From NCBI GenBank assembly GCA_009695065.1, contig SIBR01000013.1, positions 1-64,000 of the forward strand: DNA of 64,000 nucleotides. Direction: 5' to 3'. The notes below the pieces were generated by a model. It was not told the DNA's origin. It ran no database searches and saw nothing but the letters and a program-made list of their open reading frames with translations. A program made the translations under genes and the position numbers. Shown here piece after piece: positions 38,323 to 47,554 of the stretch. The stretch comes from Opitutus sp. Lineage in GTDB: Bacteria; Verrucomicrobiota; Verrucomicrobiae; Opitutales; Opitutaceae. Each line of letters opens with the position of its first letter. Position 1 is the stretch's first letter.

Positions 38323-39858
38323 GTGAAACTCCGCGCCCTCTTGCTGTCACTGTTCGTTCCGCTCGTCACCGACAGTGGTCACGCCGCGCCGCCAATGCTC
38401 GAAGCGGTTCGCCGCCATCGGATGGCCCACGAAGGCGAAATCATCGATGAATACCTGAGGTTCGTTGCGATCCCGAATGTCGCGGCGGACCGGCCGAATC
38501 AGCGCAGGAACGCGAACTTCATCCTGAGCATGCTGCGGCAACGGGGCATCGCGGCCCGTCTGCTGGAGGCGAAATCCGCCGGCGTGCCGCCCGTCGTATT
38601 TGGGGAAGTAATGACGCCGGGGGCTCAACGCACGATCGTCTTTTACGCCCACTACGATGGCATGCCGGTCAATCCGGCTCAATGGGCGCCGGGCTGGGAA
38701 CCGTTCAACCCTCGCTTTGTCACCGGCCCCGCCGAACAGGGCGGACGATTCGTGGACAACTGGAAATCAGGTCAGCCGGTCGATCCGCAGTGGCGAATCA
38801 CCGGCCGTGGCAGCGCCGACGACAAGGCCGGCATCATGGCCATTCTCAATGCCTACGATGCCGTGATCGCCGCCGGGGGACGGCTGCACGCCAACCTCAA
38901 ATTCTTTTTCGAAGGCGAGGAAGAATCGGGCTCACCCCACATCCGGGAATTTCTGACGGGACACCCGGACGCCGTCCGCAGCGATCTCTGGATTATCGCC
39001 GATGGGCCCTGCCATATGTCCGGGAAAAAAATCGTGCAATTCGGCGTGCGCGGCGACGTCAACGTCGGGCTCACGATCTACGGACCCAAACGCCCCCTCC
39101 ACAGCGGGCACTACGGCAATTGGGCCCCCAACCCCGCCCAGTTGCTCGTGAACCTTCTCGCCAGCATGAAGGACGATCGGGGCCGGGTGCTCATCAAGGA
39201 TTTCTATTCCGACGTCACGCCGCTCACCGCTGCCGAGCGCCGCGCGCTGGCGGCAATTCCACTCTCCGACCCGGAGTTGCAACGCGAACTCGGCATCAGC
39301 GCACCGGAAACCCCGGGCCGTTCTCTGCTCGAGTCTCTGCACCTCCCATCTCTCAATATCAATGGCATCCAAAGCGCCAACGTCGGGCCCACCTCGACGA
39401 ACGTAATTCCCATCAGCGCCAAGGCCGCCCTCGACCTGCGGCTGGTCGTAGGCAACGACGTGCAACGCCAGGTCGGCAAGGTGCTCGACCATATTCGGCG
39501 GCAGGGTTTCACCATCCTCGACCGCGAGCCCACGGACGAAGATTTCGCGCGCCACCCGCGACTGATCCGGGTGGAACCCCGCCCGGGATATAATGCCCAG
39601 CGGACGCCCCTCGACCTGCCTGTCGCCCAGGCCGTGGTAGCGGCCGTGCAATCCACCGTCGACTATCCGGTGCTCCAGCTACCCTCGGCCGGAGGCAGCC
39701 TGCCCTTGATCGTCATTGAGCAGGTCCTCGGCGTGAAGGTGATCACCGTGCCGGTGGTGAACTATGACAGCAACCAGCACGCCCAAAACGAGAACGTGAA
39801 GGTGCAGTTTCTGTGGGATGGCATCGAATCCTACGCCGCCCTCATGACGATGCCGTGA
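38323..39858 (+). CDS. Secreted M20-family metallopeptidase
   Basis: 511 residues from GTG 38323 with a signal peptide (VKLRALLLSLFVPLVTDSGH). Metal-binding motifs of M20/M28 enzymes are complete: FYAHYDGMP, GRGSADDKAGIMAI, FEGEEESGS and a late NYDSNQHAQNEN, with the dimerisation/lid domain between about 230 and 390 (FGVRGDVNVGLTIYGPKRPL, LHSGHYGNWAPNP). It should cleave di- or short peptides in the periplasm. It lies 47 bases after the NamZ fusion on the same strand, so muropeptide peptides are plausible substrates (inference). Confidence 0.88.
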   Translation: MKLRALLLSLFVPLVTDSGHAAPPMLEAVRRHRMAHEGEIIDEYLRFVAIPNVAADRPNQRRNANFILSMLRQRGIAARLLEAKSAGVPPVVFGEVMTPGAQRTIVFYAHYDGMPVNPAQWAPGWEPFNPRFVTGPAEQGGRFVDNWKSGQPVDPQWRITGRGSADDKAGIMAILNAYDAVIAAGGRLHANLKFFFEGEEESGSPHIREFLTGHPDAVRSDLWIIADGPCHMSGKKIVQFGVRGDVNVGLTIYGPKRPLHSGHYGNWAPNPAQLLVNLLASMKDDRGRVLIKDFYSDVTPLTAAERRALAAIPLSDPELQRELGISAPETPGRSLLESLHLPSLNINGIQSANVGPTSTNVIPISAKAALDLRLVVGNDVQRQVGKVLDHIRRQGFTILDREPTDEDFARHPRLIRVEPRPGYNAQRTPLDLPVAQAVVAAVQSTVDYPVLQLPSAGGSLPLIVIEQVLGVKVITVPVVNYDSNQHAQNENVKVQFLWDGIESYAALMTMP

Positions 39859-39904
39859 GGCCCACGGCGCCCGCGCCGTCACAGCGCGCGTCGGTTCTCC
39901 CGGA

Positions 39905-40390
39905 CTATTTCCCCGCCTGCGCGAGTACCGAAACCCCGGCCTGTGCGATCACGCCATCCTCGCTGGACTTCATGCCGCTGATCCCGATCGCACCAATATA
40001 GGTGCCGTCCACCACGAGCGGCAACCCGCCCTCGATGGCCACCACGCCCGGCAGCGATAGAATAGCGGTTCGCCCACCAGCCACGGCATCCTCGAAAACT
40101 TTGGTCGATCGCTTGAAGCGCACCGCCGTCCGGGCTTTTTCCTGCGCGACATCGATGCTGCCGAGCTGCGTGCCATCCATCTTTTCCAGATAAACCGGAT
40201 TCCCACTGTCATCGACGATCGCGATGACCACGGTCCACTTGCTCTTGATCGCCTCGGCCTCCGCCTTGGCGGCGACTTTTTTGGCCAACTCGAGGGTCAG
40301 AGTCGGTTTGGTGCCGACCTGGGCGTGCAGGCCTACCGCAACCACCGTGAAGGACACCGCCGCGACGAGAAAACGAATGGAATGTTTCAT
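39905..40390 (-). CDS. Exported GlcG/HbpS-family (DUF336) haem-binding protein
   Basis: 161 residues: signal peptide MKHSIRFLVAAVSFTVVAVG, then a complete GlcG/HbpS domain (TLELAKKVAAKAEAEAIKSK, VVIAIVDDSGNPVYLEKMDG, IDVAQEKARTAVRFKRSTKV, GGLPLVVDGTYIGAIGISG). Family members bind haem or flavin-like ligands and often accompany oxidoreductases; the ligand here is unknown. It converges with the M20 gene, 46 bases apart, and is divergent from the interrupted LuxR-type gene. Confidence 0.85.
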   Translation of the reverse strand: MKHSIRFLVAAVSFTVVAVGLHAQVGTKPTLTLELAKKVAAKAEAEAIKSKWTVVIAIVDDSGNPVYLEKMDGTQLGSIDVAQEKARTAVRFKRSTKVFEDAVAGGRTAILSLPGVVAIEGGLPLVVDGTYIGAIGISGMKSSEDGVIAQAGVSVLAQAGK

Positions 40391-40423
40391 AGAAGTGAAA
40401 AAACGGTGCGACGCCAGTGCACG

Positions 40424-40987
40424 ATGCCAAGACTCAAAGCAAAGCCCAGGCCGCGAATCGGATTCGATCTTCGCCCGCCCCCGGCGGGGGAGGGACCGGA
40501 CCAGCGCCTGAGGCTATCACCGGCGTTGCGTCCGATCGCGATGAGCCGGGCGCAGTTCGACTGCGTCCGGACTTATTTTCCCGGCTGGCGCGACGCCGGC
40601 CGGCTGCCCGGCTTGGTGCACGAATGGGCGAATGCCAGTCGGCGGGAACTGAAAAAAGGTGTCGCGGGGCGGCCCCTGCGCGTACTGGCCGTCGAGGCGG
40701 CGCACGGCATCCTCTACTTTCGTTATTTTCCCGAAAGCGCCGATGGAACGTTGCTCCTGCGCATCATGGAGCAGCCCATCGGACGTTCCGGATAGCAGGG
40801 GACAACGAGCCTCAGCCCGCGCGAACGCGAGGTGCTGCATTGGATTGCCCAAGGCAAGCGCGACGAGGAAATCGGCATCATCCTCGGCCTCGCCCGGAAA
40901 CCCGTGGGCAAGCCCATCGAGCATGTTCTGACCAAGCTCGCGGTGCCCAACCGGACCGCCGCCGTCGCCTTGGGCCGGATCCGTTGA
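40424..40987 (+). pseudogene. LuxR-type regulator interrupted by an amber codon and with a damaged HTH
   Basis: One frame runs from ATG 40424 to TGA 40985-40987 except for a TAG at 40793-40795. Before it lies an N-terminal region (SRAQFDCVRTYFPGWRDAGR, GILYFRYFPESADGTLLLRI); after it, in the same frame, QGTTSLSPREREVLHWIAQG and a LuxR helix-turn-helix. The recognition region reads LARKPVGKPIEHVLTKL where the family expects a form like LSPRTVGKHIEHVL, so a Pro sits in the recognition helix. Interruption plus such substitutions argue for a true pseudogene rather than a sequencing error. Confidence 0.72.
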
Positions 40988-41033
40988 ACAACCAACCGGG
41001 GATGCGACGGCCCCGGCCGAGCCGCGGATGCGC

Positions 41034-41891
41034 TCAGCGCGCCGCCTTGATCCGTTCCTCGACAAACTGAAACAACACCTGGGTGGCCGTGTCGTTCGGC
41101 CGCCCCAGATCGGCATCAAGCGTGACGTGAGTCTTCCCCGGCACGGCGACGGCCTGCACCGGGATCTTGAAATCCCGCAGGGATTTCGCGAGCACCTGCG
41201 CCTGCAAGCCCGTGCCGCTTTCCGGAAAATCGGCCACGTAGAGAATCAGAAACGCCGGGATGTCCTTGTTCGCCGCCACGTGAAGCACGGATGAAAGCTC
41301 ACGATCGTCGCCTTCGGGAAACTTGATCCGATAGCTGGAGGGCCGCTTGCCGGTGCGCACTTCCGTCGTCTCAACCTGCAACGCCGGGTAAAACGTGTCG
41401 CCGTCCACCGGCACGCAGCCCTTGATGAGGTTGAGCGGCACGCCTTCCGCCTTGAGGTAGCGGTCGTCGGTGCAGATCAGCGCCGCGAGTTGCGCCCCGG
41501 CCGAATGCCCCATCACGAAAAGCGTCTTCGGATCGCCGCCGTATTCCGCGGCGTGCTGCTGCGCCCAGCGAATCGCCCGGGCCACATCAACCAGGATATC
41601 CTGCATCTTCACCTTGGGAATCAGCCGGTAGTTGATCGCGATGAAAACATAGCCGCGGTCGACGAAAGCCTGCGGTTTCACGTTCATCTCGGCCTTGCTA
41701 CCGCGCTGCCAGCCGCCGCCGTGAATCCAGACCACGACGGGATGGTTCGTTCCCGTAGCGGGTGCGTAGACGTCGAGGGTTTGCCGCTCAGTCTTGGGCT
41801 CGATATAAGCGAGGTCGCGAACCACCCGGCCTTCGGCAGCCAAGAGCGAGGATCCGACGAAAAGCAGGGCGGAAGAGAGCAGGAATTTCAT
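41034..41891 (-). CDS. Secreted alpha/beta-hydrolase esterase (BD-FAE/acetyl-esterase type), copy 1
   Basis: 285 residues. The signal peptide MKFLLSSALLFVGSSLLAAE is followed by an alpha/beta-hydrolase with oxyanion motif HPVVVWIHGGGWQRGS, nucleophile GHSAGAQLAAL and a late catalytic His in GKTHVTLDADLG. Relatives deacetylate or de-esterify sugars and plant-wall esters. It is about 60 percent identical by eye to the gene at 42151-43017, a tandem duplicate on the same strand. Confidence 0.87.
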   Translation of the reverse strand: MKFLLSSALLFVGSSLLAAEGRVVRDLAYIEPKTERQTLDVYAPATGTNHPVVVWIHGGGWQRGSKAEMNVKPQAFVDRGYVFIAINYRLIPKVKMQDILVDVARAIRWAQQHAAEYGGDPKTLFVMGHSAGAQLAALICTDDRYLKAEGVPLNLIKGCVPVDGDTFYPALQVETTEVRTGKRPSSYRIKFPEGDDRELSSVLHVAANKDIPAFLILYVADFPESGTGLQAQVLAKSLRDFKIPVQAVAVPGKTHVTLDADLGRPNDTATQVLFQFVEERIKAAR

Positions 41892-42018
41892 GGGGTAAAT
41901 TATTGAATCGAAAACCCGTCGAATCGCCGGGAGCCAAACGCTGCCGCGTGCATCTGTCGCGTCATTTCGAAATAGTTTCTCCAGAATCCCAACCCGGCAA
42001 CGCCGGAACCAGGACTTT

Positions 42019-42086
42019 CCGCGGATAACGCGGATCGTCGCGGATAAATGCTTGGTTCAATCCGCGTCTATCCGCGAGATCCGCGG
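42019..42086. repeat. Imperfect palindromic intergenic repeat
   Basis: Two arms, CCGCGGATAACGCGGAT (42019-42035) and ATCCGCGAGATCCGCGG (42070-42086), are inverted copies with a few mismatches around a 34-base centre that itself contains GCGGATAA and ATCCGCGTC. It lies between the two esterase genes. Such GGATCCGCG-type palindromes look dispersed; a partial match, CGCGGATAAGA, occurs near 51223. Confidence 0.6.
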
Positions 42087-42150
42087 GGAAAACATAGGAG
42101 CACTCCACGAAAGGTCGTCGCAAACCTGCACGTTGTTCGCGAGTGAGGGT

Positions 42151-43017
42151 CTAACGCGCAGGCTTCAGCTGTTTCTGCACAAACTCGAACAGCACCTGCG
42201 ACGCCGGGTCGTTCGGTGTCCCCAAGGCCGTATCGAGGGTCACGTGCGTCTTGCCCGGCACGGCGAGGACCTTCGCCGACACCCCGCCGTAAAGGATGAG
42301 GGACGTGGCCAGGATCTGCGCCTGCAAGCCCGTGCGGCTCTCCGGATAGTCGGCAATGTGAAGGAGCAGAAACGGCGGGATCCCCTTGTCCCGGGCGACG
42401 TGGGTCACCGCCGACAACTCCTTGAGCGCGGCGGCGTGGCCAAACTTCCGCCGGTGCGAATCGAACGGCGGGCGCACCTGGGCGGATTCGGTCATCTCCA
42501 CCTGCTTCGCCACATCGTAGGTGTCGCCGTCCACCGGCACGCAACCTTTGATAATGGTCAGCGGCAGACCCTCGGCCGCGAGGTAACGCTCATCGATGCA
42601 GACGAGCGCCGCGAGTTGAGCGCCAGCAGAGTGTCCCATGACAAACATCGTATTGGGATCGCCGCCGTAGCGGGAGGCATTGCGGTGCGCCCACGCGATC
42701 GCTTTCGCGATGTCGGTGGTGATTTCCTTGATCGTGGCCTTCGGGAAAAAGCGGTAGTTCATCGCGACGAAGACACAGCCTTGGTCGACAAAGGCCTGCG
42801 GCTTCGCGTTCACCTCCGCCTTGCTCCCGGCCTGCCAGCCACCGCCGTGGATCCAGACCACGACGGGATGATTCGTCCCGGTCGTCGGCGCGTAGACGTC
42901 GAGGATCTGGCGCTCGTTCTTCGGTTCGAGGTAGGCGATGTCGCGATCCACGCGGGCGGTGGCGGCAAAGATCGGCGTGGCAACAAACAGCAGGGCGAAC
43001 CAGCGGAGGGCTTTCAT
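42151..43017 (-). CDS. Secreted alpha/beta-hydrolase esterase, copy 2
   Basis: 288 residues with signal peptide MKALRWFALLFVATPIFAA. The oxyanion loop HPVVVWIHGGGWQAGS, nucleophile GHSAGAQLAAL and catalytic His in GKTHVTLDTALG match copy 1, and the intervening sequence is collinear (AYLEPKNERQILDVYAP; INGCVPVDGDTY-like segment). The start at 43017 was chosen for the signal peptide although the frame extends to 43182. It is upstream of copy 1 and downstream of the dehydrogenase-cytochrome gene, all leftward. Confidence 0.87.
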   Translation of the reverse strand: MKALRWFALLFVATPIFAATARVDRDIAYLEPKNERQILDVYAPTTGTNHPVVVWIHGGGWQAGSKAEVNAKPQAFVDQGCVFVAMNYRFFPKATIKEITTDIAKAIAWAHRNASRYGGDPNTMFVMGHSAGAQLAALVCIDERYLAAEGLPLTIIKGCVPVDGDTYDVAKQVEMTESAQVRPPFDSHRRKFGHAAALKELSAVTHVARDKGIPPFLLLHIADYPESRTGLQAQILATSLILYGGVSAKVLAVPGKTHVTLDTALGTPNDPASQVLFEFVQKQLKPAR

Positions 43018-43178
43018 GGGGTAGATTTTCCAACGATCGACGGAAACGCCGACCAGCGGATCGCTCCAATCAGGAGGCGTTTCCCCCCGTGGGCGAACCA
43101 AAACAATTTTCCCGCCGGCGACCGGAGCGGACGCCAAAACAACCTCGAAACTCCGATCGCCCTGCGTGAAACCCCGGC

Positions 43179-45725
43179 TCAATCCGCCTTCGCTGACGCC
43201 AGCTCCTGCAGTTCCTTCTCCGTGTAGGGGTCGCCCCGCACGATGATGGCGCGTCGCATCTGGCTGATCGTCGTCGTCGGAACCGGCGCAGCCTCATGCC
43301 CCCAGCTGCGACGAATATAGGTGAGTGCGGACGCCAGCGTTTCATCGGAGAGCATTTCCAATGGCGGCATCGTAGTCGCCGTCTTGCCGGTTTTTCCCTT
43401 CAACACGATCCGGGCCAGAATATCCTCGGCGCCGAGGACCCAAGGCGAGTCGACGAGCGGTGCCGCCACGCCGGCAAGTCCGCGTCCATTCAACTGATGG
43501 CACGACGCGCAGATGGTTTCATAAGCGGTTTTGCCTTTTGTCAGGAGTTGTTTTTCGGCGGCCGTGAGGGGAGCAGGACCCGTCCCAAACTTACCCGGCC
43601 ACACCAGCCGGTTCATCAGCTCGCCCGCACCCTGGGCGACTTCCTCCTCCGTCGACTTCGTTGCCGCTTCCAACTCCGCCGGCAGGGCTGCGATCTTGCG
43701 CACACCCGAGAAGCGCACGCCGTTGAGCAGGGCGAGGCGCTGCCATTTGGTTTCCCCATCCGTGCGGATGAGGGAAAAGAGGCGATTGAGTTTTTCGGTG
43801 TCGCCGCTGCGCGCCACCGCGCCCGCCAGCGCCTCAAAAACGTTGGTGTATCCCTTGCGCGACTCGCGCCAATCCGGGGCGGCAGCCAAGCGCTCGATAA
43901 AGGCGAGTTCCCGGCCCGCCAGGCCGCTCACCACCGCGGGAACGAAGAACGGCGATTCGACGTCCCGGCGCAGCAGATCGCTTAGGAGGGCGTCACGGGC
44001 GGGCGCTGTCGTCTCGCCGAGTGAGAGGGCCACCTGCAGCCGCACCTCGCGGGCCGCGTCGCCCGCGTGCTTCCCCACGCGTTCGATCGCTCCGGCATCG
44101 GCCGCGGCCAGCGCCGGCTCGCTGAGCCGGATCGCCGCGGCACGCAGCTTGGGCGCGGGATCTTCGATCACCTGCGCGAGCGTCTCCGGATCGAGGGCGC
44201 CGAGCCCTTCCAGTGTCCACAGCGCGTGCAACCGCACCGGGGCGCTCGCCTTCGGCGCGACCGCGAGCCTGCGCAGATCCGCCGTCACCGATTTGTCGCC
44301 GCGTTCGACCAGCAGGCGCTGGGCGGTGTTGCGCCACCAGCCGTTCGGATGCGAAAGCATTTCGACCAATTGCGCCGGGGACGCCTGCGAGAGACGCGGC
44401 TGCGGGCCCGGCTTCTTCGACTCGTGAACGATGCGATAGATACGCCCGAGCGCCACCGGCTTCTCCAGACCGCGCTCGACGATCTGCTTCCGCAGGTAAC
44501 TCGTCATGAACTGGCGGTGCTGCAAAATGCCCCGGTAAAGATCCACGACATACAACGTGCCATCCGGCGCGGTATAGGTGTTGACCGGACGAAACCGCTC
44601 GTCCGTGGACGCGAGAAACTCCCTGCCCTCATAGGCATTTCGTCCGCTGAGAATGCCGTCCTTTTCCGTGAGGATGGAACGGCGGACGATGTTGGCCGCG
44701 GGCTCGGCGGCGAAATAGTTGCCGTAGAACTCCGCCGGAAAATTATCCCCGCGATAGATCGTCGGTCCGCACGTCGCCGTGAATTGTCGCAGCGAACCAT
44801 CCTGGCGGAGCTGCCCCTGCTGATAGCCGCGGTTGGTGCCCGGGTTGGGCCGGATCGGCCAGACTTCCTGGTTGGAATCGACCTGGTAGTTGACGCCGCT
44901 GCCCGGGGCGCCGTCGCGGCGGCTGGGCATGATGAGGTTCGGATTCCGGGCCGGGTAGTAATTCGGAATCATATCCCCGCGGAGGTAGTCGGAATTCGAA
45001 TTCGTGAACGGCCGGCCGTAGTCGTCCATCCCCTGCCCCCATTGGCCGCGGTTGGCAACCGGGGTGTCGATCCACTTGCCGTTCCGCCAGCGGAAACGGC
45101 GCTCGTAACCCGAGCCGATGATCCAGTTGTCGAGACCCCACAGCAGCGCGTTGGGGCCGCCTTCAGGGTTCATCTCGGGGAGGGAAAAGTCTTTCGCGAG
45201 CGAGACTTTTTCATCCGCCTTGCCATCGCCATCCGTGTCGCGGGCAAACCAAAGATTCGGCGGCTCGCCGACCAGCACGCCGTGCTGCAGCACCTTGATG
45301 GCGCGCACGAGGCCTAGGCCATCCATGAAAATGGTACGCTTGTCCATCCGCCCGTCGCCGTCCGTGTCCTCGAGGACGACGACCCGGTTGACTTTCGCCT
45401 GCTCCCCCCGCCCGTCGGCATCGGGCATATAGCTCCGCATTTCGATGACCCACAACCGGCCGTCGGCGTCGAAATCGAGCGCCACGGGATCGTTGATCAA
45501 CGGCTCGCTCGCGACCACCTCGACCCGAAACCCCGGCTGCACGCGAAACGATTTGATCGCCTCCTCCGGCGTCAGCATCGGGGCGGGCAGGTTCCACTCG
45601 GGTGGCGGTGACTTCTGAGTAACGCCGGCCCGATCGCTCTGATCGCCCATCTGGGCGAAGAGCGAAACCGTGCCGAGGGCCGCCGCCGCGGCGAAATGAA
45701 ACCTGCGTTGAAAGGGATGGATCAT
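43179..45725 (-). CDS. Secreted PVC-type dehydrogenase with HEAT repeats and cytochrome c domain
   Basis: 848 residues from ATG 45725. Signal peptide (MIHPFQRRFHFAAAAALGTV), a PVC membrane-bound-dehydrogenase beta-propeller (about 60-450; FRVEVVASEPLINDPVALDF, VVVLEDTDGDGRMDKRTIFM, TYTAPDGTLYVVDLYRGILQ), HEAT-like repeats (about 470-690), and a c-type cytochrome domain with CASCHQ and a distal Met in TMPPLEML. It probably oxidises a sugar derivative in the periplasm and passes electrons to the haem. It lacks the SGNH-like and terminal beta domains of the larger relative at 31413-35684. Confidence 0.88.
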   Translation of the reverse strand: MIHPFQRRFHFAAAAALGTVSLFAQMGDQSDRAGVTQKSPPPEWNLPAPMLTPEEAIKSFRVQPGFRVEVVASEPLINDPVALDFDADGRLWVIEMRSYMPDADGRGEQAKVNRVVVLEDTDGDGRMDKRTIFMDGLGLVRAIKVLQHGVLVGEPPNLWFARDTDGDGKADEKVSLAKDFSLPEMNPEGGPNALLWGLDNWIIGSGYERRFRWRNGKWIDTPVANRGQWGQGMDDYGRPFTNSNSDYLRGDMIPNYYPARNPNLIMPSRRDGAPGSGVNYQVDSNQEVWPIRPNPGTNRGYQQGQLRQDGSLRQFTATCGPTIYRGDNFPAEFYGNYFAAEPAANIVRRSILTEKDGILSGRNAYEGREFLASTDERFRPVNTYTAPDGTLYVVDLYRGILQHRQFMTSYLRKQIVERGLEKPVALGRIYRIVHESKKPGPQPRLSQASPAQLVEMLSHPNGWWRNTAQRLLVERGDKSVTADLRRLAVAPKASAPVRLHALWTLEGLGALDPETLAQVIEDPAPKLRAAAIRLSEPALAAADAGAIERVGKHAGDAAREVRLQVALSLGETTAPARDALLSDLLRRDVESPFFVPAVVSGLAGRELAFIERLAAAPDWRESRKGYTNVFEALAGAVARSGDTEKLNRLFSLIRTDGETKWQRLALLNGVRFSGVRKIAALPAELEAATKSTEEEVAQGAGELMNRLVWPGKFGTGPAPLTAAEKQLLTKGKTAYETICASCHQLNGRGLAGVAAPLVDSPWVLGAEDILARIVLKGKTGKTATTMPPLEMLSDETLASALTYIRRSWGHEAAPVPTTTISQMRRAIIVRGDPYTEKELQELASAKAD

Positions 45726-45845
45726 GGTGAAAGGAAGACGGACGAAAATCCCAAGGATTCCGTAAAAGTTAAGCGGAATGAACAAATCGCCAGCGCCGGC
45801 CTGAAATTATGCGCGGACCGGTCGCGCAAATCGGCGTGGATTCCG

Positions 45846-46955
45846 TCATCGGGCGGGAGCGCTTGCCCCCGTCGTCCACTGGGCCTCGGCCATCGGCCGA
45901 CCCTGGAGTTTGCGCGGATCGACCACCACGTGGCGTACTTTTTCGCGCTTCCACGTATACGTGATGTGCACATTGCCATCGCGGGTCTGAATCACCGCCG
46001 GGTAACTGTATTCGCCCGGTTCGTCCTCGAGCACGAACGCCGCCTGCCACGTCTTGCCGTCGTGGGACACCGCGACATTCAACGGCGTTCGGCCACCCTT
46101 GGGCTCCGCATTGTGGTTGTAGACGAGAAGATGCCGGCCATCCGCCAGCGTGACCGCATCGGTGCCGGAATTGGGATTTGGCAACGGTCCAAGCGTCATC
46201 GGCCCCCAAGTCCGCCCGCTGTCGTCCGACCAGACTTCGAACACTCGCCCCTGCCGCGTCCGCCCCACCGCCTGCAAACGCGCGCCGCCGTGCCGCAGAA
46301 TACTTGGCTGGATCGCCGCGATTTCCTCGCCGTCGTTCACGAAGGGAGTCGTGGTCCATGTGCGACCGAAATCGCGCGTCGATTCGAAGCGCACGCGCCA
46401 GCGACTCGGCGCGGCGGGCGTTTCGTCGCTGGTCGGGCAGAGGATCGTGCCGTCACTGAGTTCGACCGGCTTGTTCTTGATCGGTCCGAGAATTCCCTCC
46501 GGCAAGCGCCGCGGCTCGGTCCACGTCTTCCCGCCATCGGCCGAGGTCATCAACATCCCCCACCACGTCTGCGGCGTCGGGCCGGCCTTGTAGAACAGCA
46601 GCAACGGTCCGTTCTTCGGCTGAAACAACACGGGGTTCCACGTTGGATGACGTTCGATCGTGCCGTCGGTCCGCGTGAACTGGATGCCGTTCACCACCTC
46701 GACCGGCGGCGTCCAATGGCCGCCCGACTGGCGCGACACCCAGATGCCGACATCCGGATTTTTCTCGCGCGTGCCGCCGAACCACGCCGCCACCAGACCC
46801 TGCGTGCCTTCCACGATCGTCGACGCATGACACTGCGGAAACGGGGCGCGCTCGTAGATGAATTCGCGGACGATCACCGGCGACGGGCTCGGAGCCGCGG
46901 CCCGGGCACAGGCGAGGCCGACCAGAATACAGAACGGGGCAAAAAGCTTGGGCAT
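45846..46955 (-). CDS. Secreted BNR-repeat sialidase-like protein
   Basis: 369 residues with signal peptide MPKLFAPFCILVGLACARAA. A six-bladed propeller with Asp boxes (SADGGKTWTEP, SDDSGRTWGP, SHDGKTWQ) matches the sialidase-like family; IVEGTQGLVAAWFGGTREKN and HPTWNPVLFQPKNGPLLLFY are typical of the bacterial sialidase-family group common in this phylum. The N-terminal FRIP motif of true sialidases is not visible, so the substrate may be another glycan. It is the first gene of a leftward run with the dehydrogenase-cytochrome and esterases. Confidence 0.83.
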   Translation of the reverse strand: MPKLFAPFCILVGLACARAAAPSPSPVIVREFIYERAPFPQCHASTIVEGTQGLVAAWFGGTREKNPDVGIWVSRQSGGHWTPPVEVVNGIQFTRTDGTIERHPTWNPVLFQPKNGPLLLFYKAGPTPQTWWGMLMTSADGGKTWTEPRRLPEGILGPIKNKPVELSDGTILCPTSDETPAAPSRWRVRFESTRDFGRTWTTTPFVNDGEEIAAIQPSILRHGGARLQAVGRTRQGRVFEVWSDDSGRTWGPMTLGPLPNPNSGTDAVTLADGRHLLVYNHNAEPKGGRTPLNVAVSHDGKTWQAAFVLEDEPGEYSYPAVIQTRDGNVHITYTWKREKVRHVVVDPRKLQGRPMAEAQWTTGASAPAR

Positions 46956-47554
46956 GGATCGAAGGATGGAGGGTGCATCCCGCGGGACGACGCGAAATGT
47001 TGCCCCAATCGAAGCGACCGGTGCACGGGAATCAATCGCCGAAACCTCCGCCTATCGCGCGGACCGGAGCTACGTTGTTGGCCGCACCGCATGAAGCCGG
47101 AACGCCACTGCAGCACTCCGATCGGCCTTCCGCACCGGAAACGGGGAGATTCAGCATTTCAAGGCAACTAACGACGCTTGGCCCCGAGTGCTCGATCTCA
47201 CCAAACTCAAACGGAGGAACCGCAAATCCTCGCTCATCAGCGCTCATGAATTCCTCTCTCGCGGCCGACGTCCCCGCTTCGCCGACTTGTCCTCCGTAGC
47301 CTTGGCGAAGGAGGATCAGGCGAAACCCGCAGACAAACCCTGCCGCCGCGTCCGGCCATGAGCGAAGTTTACCCGCCCCTGGCGGCGCCGAAGGCGACCG
47401 GGGATTAGCTGCTCAAGACCTTGACTTCCGTTGTCAAATTTAACCGAGCCACGCCTCTAACGGAGTATCGGCCCGGCCCGCCGGCGGGGTTCGCGCGGCG
47501 AAATTCCATTTGTCACCACTGGCTGCGGCGGGGAAAGTCGCCGCCTTCTCTCCC
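46956..47554. other. Intergenic stretch with a palindromic repeat, no supported gene
   Basis: About 600 bases between divergent genes. A 71-codon open frame on the minus strand (47032-47247, MSADERGFAVPPFEFGEIEH) has no recognisable family and weak coding character. A palindromic repeat lies at 47291-47314. TTGACTTCCGTTGTCAAATT near 47430 contains a TTGACT box and a small inverted repeat (TTGAC/GTCAA) that could belong to the aldehyde dehydrogenase promoter. Nothing else is evident. Confidence 0.45.
47291..47314. repeat. Palindromic repeat, CCTCCG...CGAAGGAGG type
   Basis: CCTCCGTAGCCTTGGCGAAG followed by GAGG forms a hairpin (CCTCC with GGAGG, plus CCTT with AAGG inside). A close relative is at 51342-51367. 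Such short hairpins are dispersed in intergenic DNA of related bacteria. Confidence 0.6.

Noticed and set aside
47032..47247. 71-codon minus-strand open frame
   Set aside because: No homology, no ribosome site, Cys/Ser-rich composition unlike neighbouring genes.
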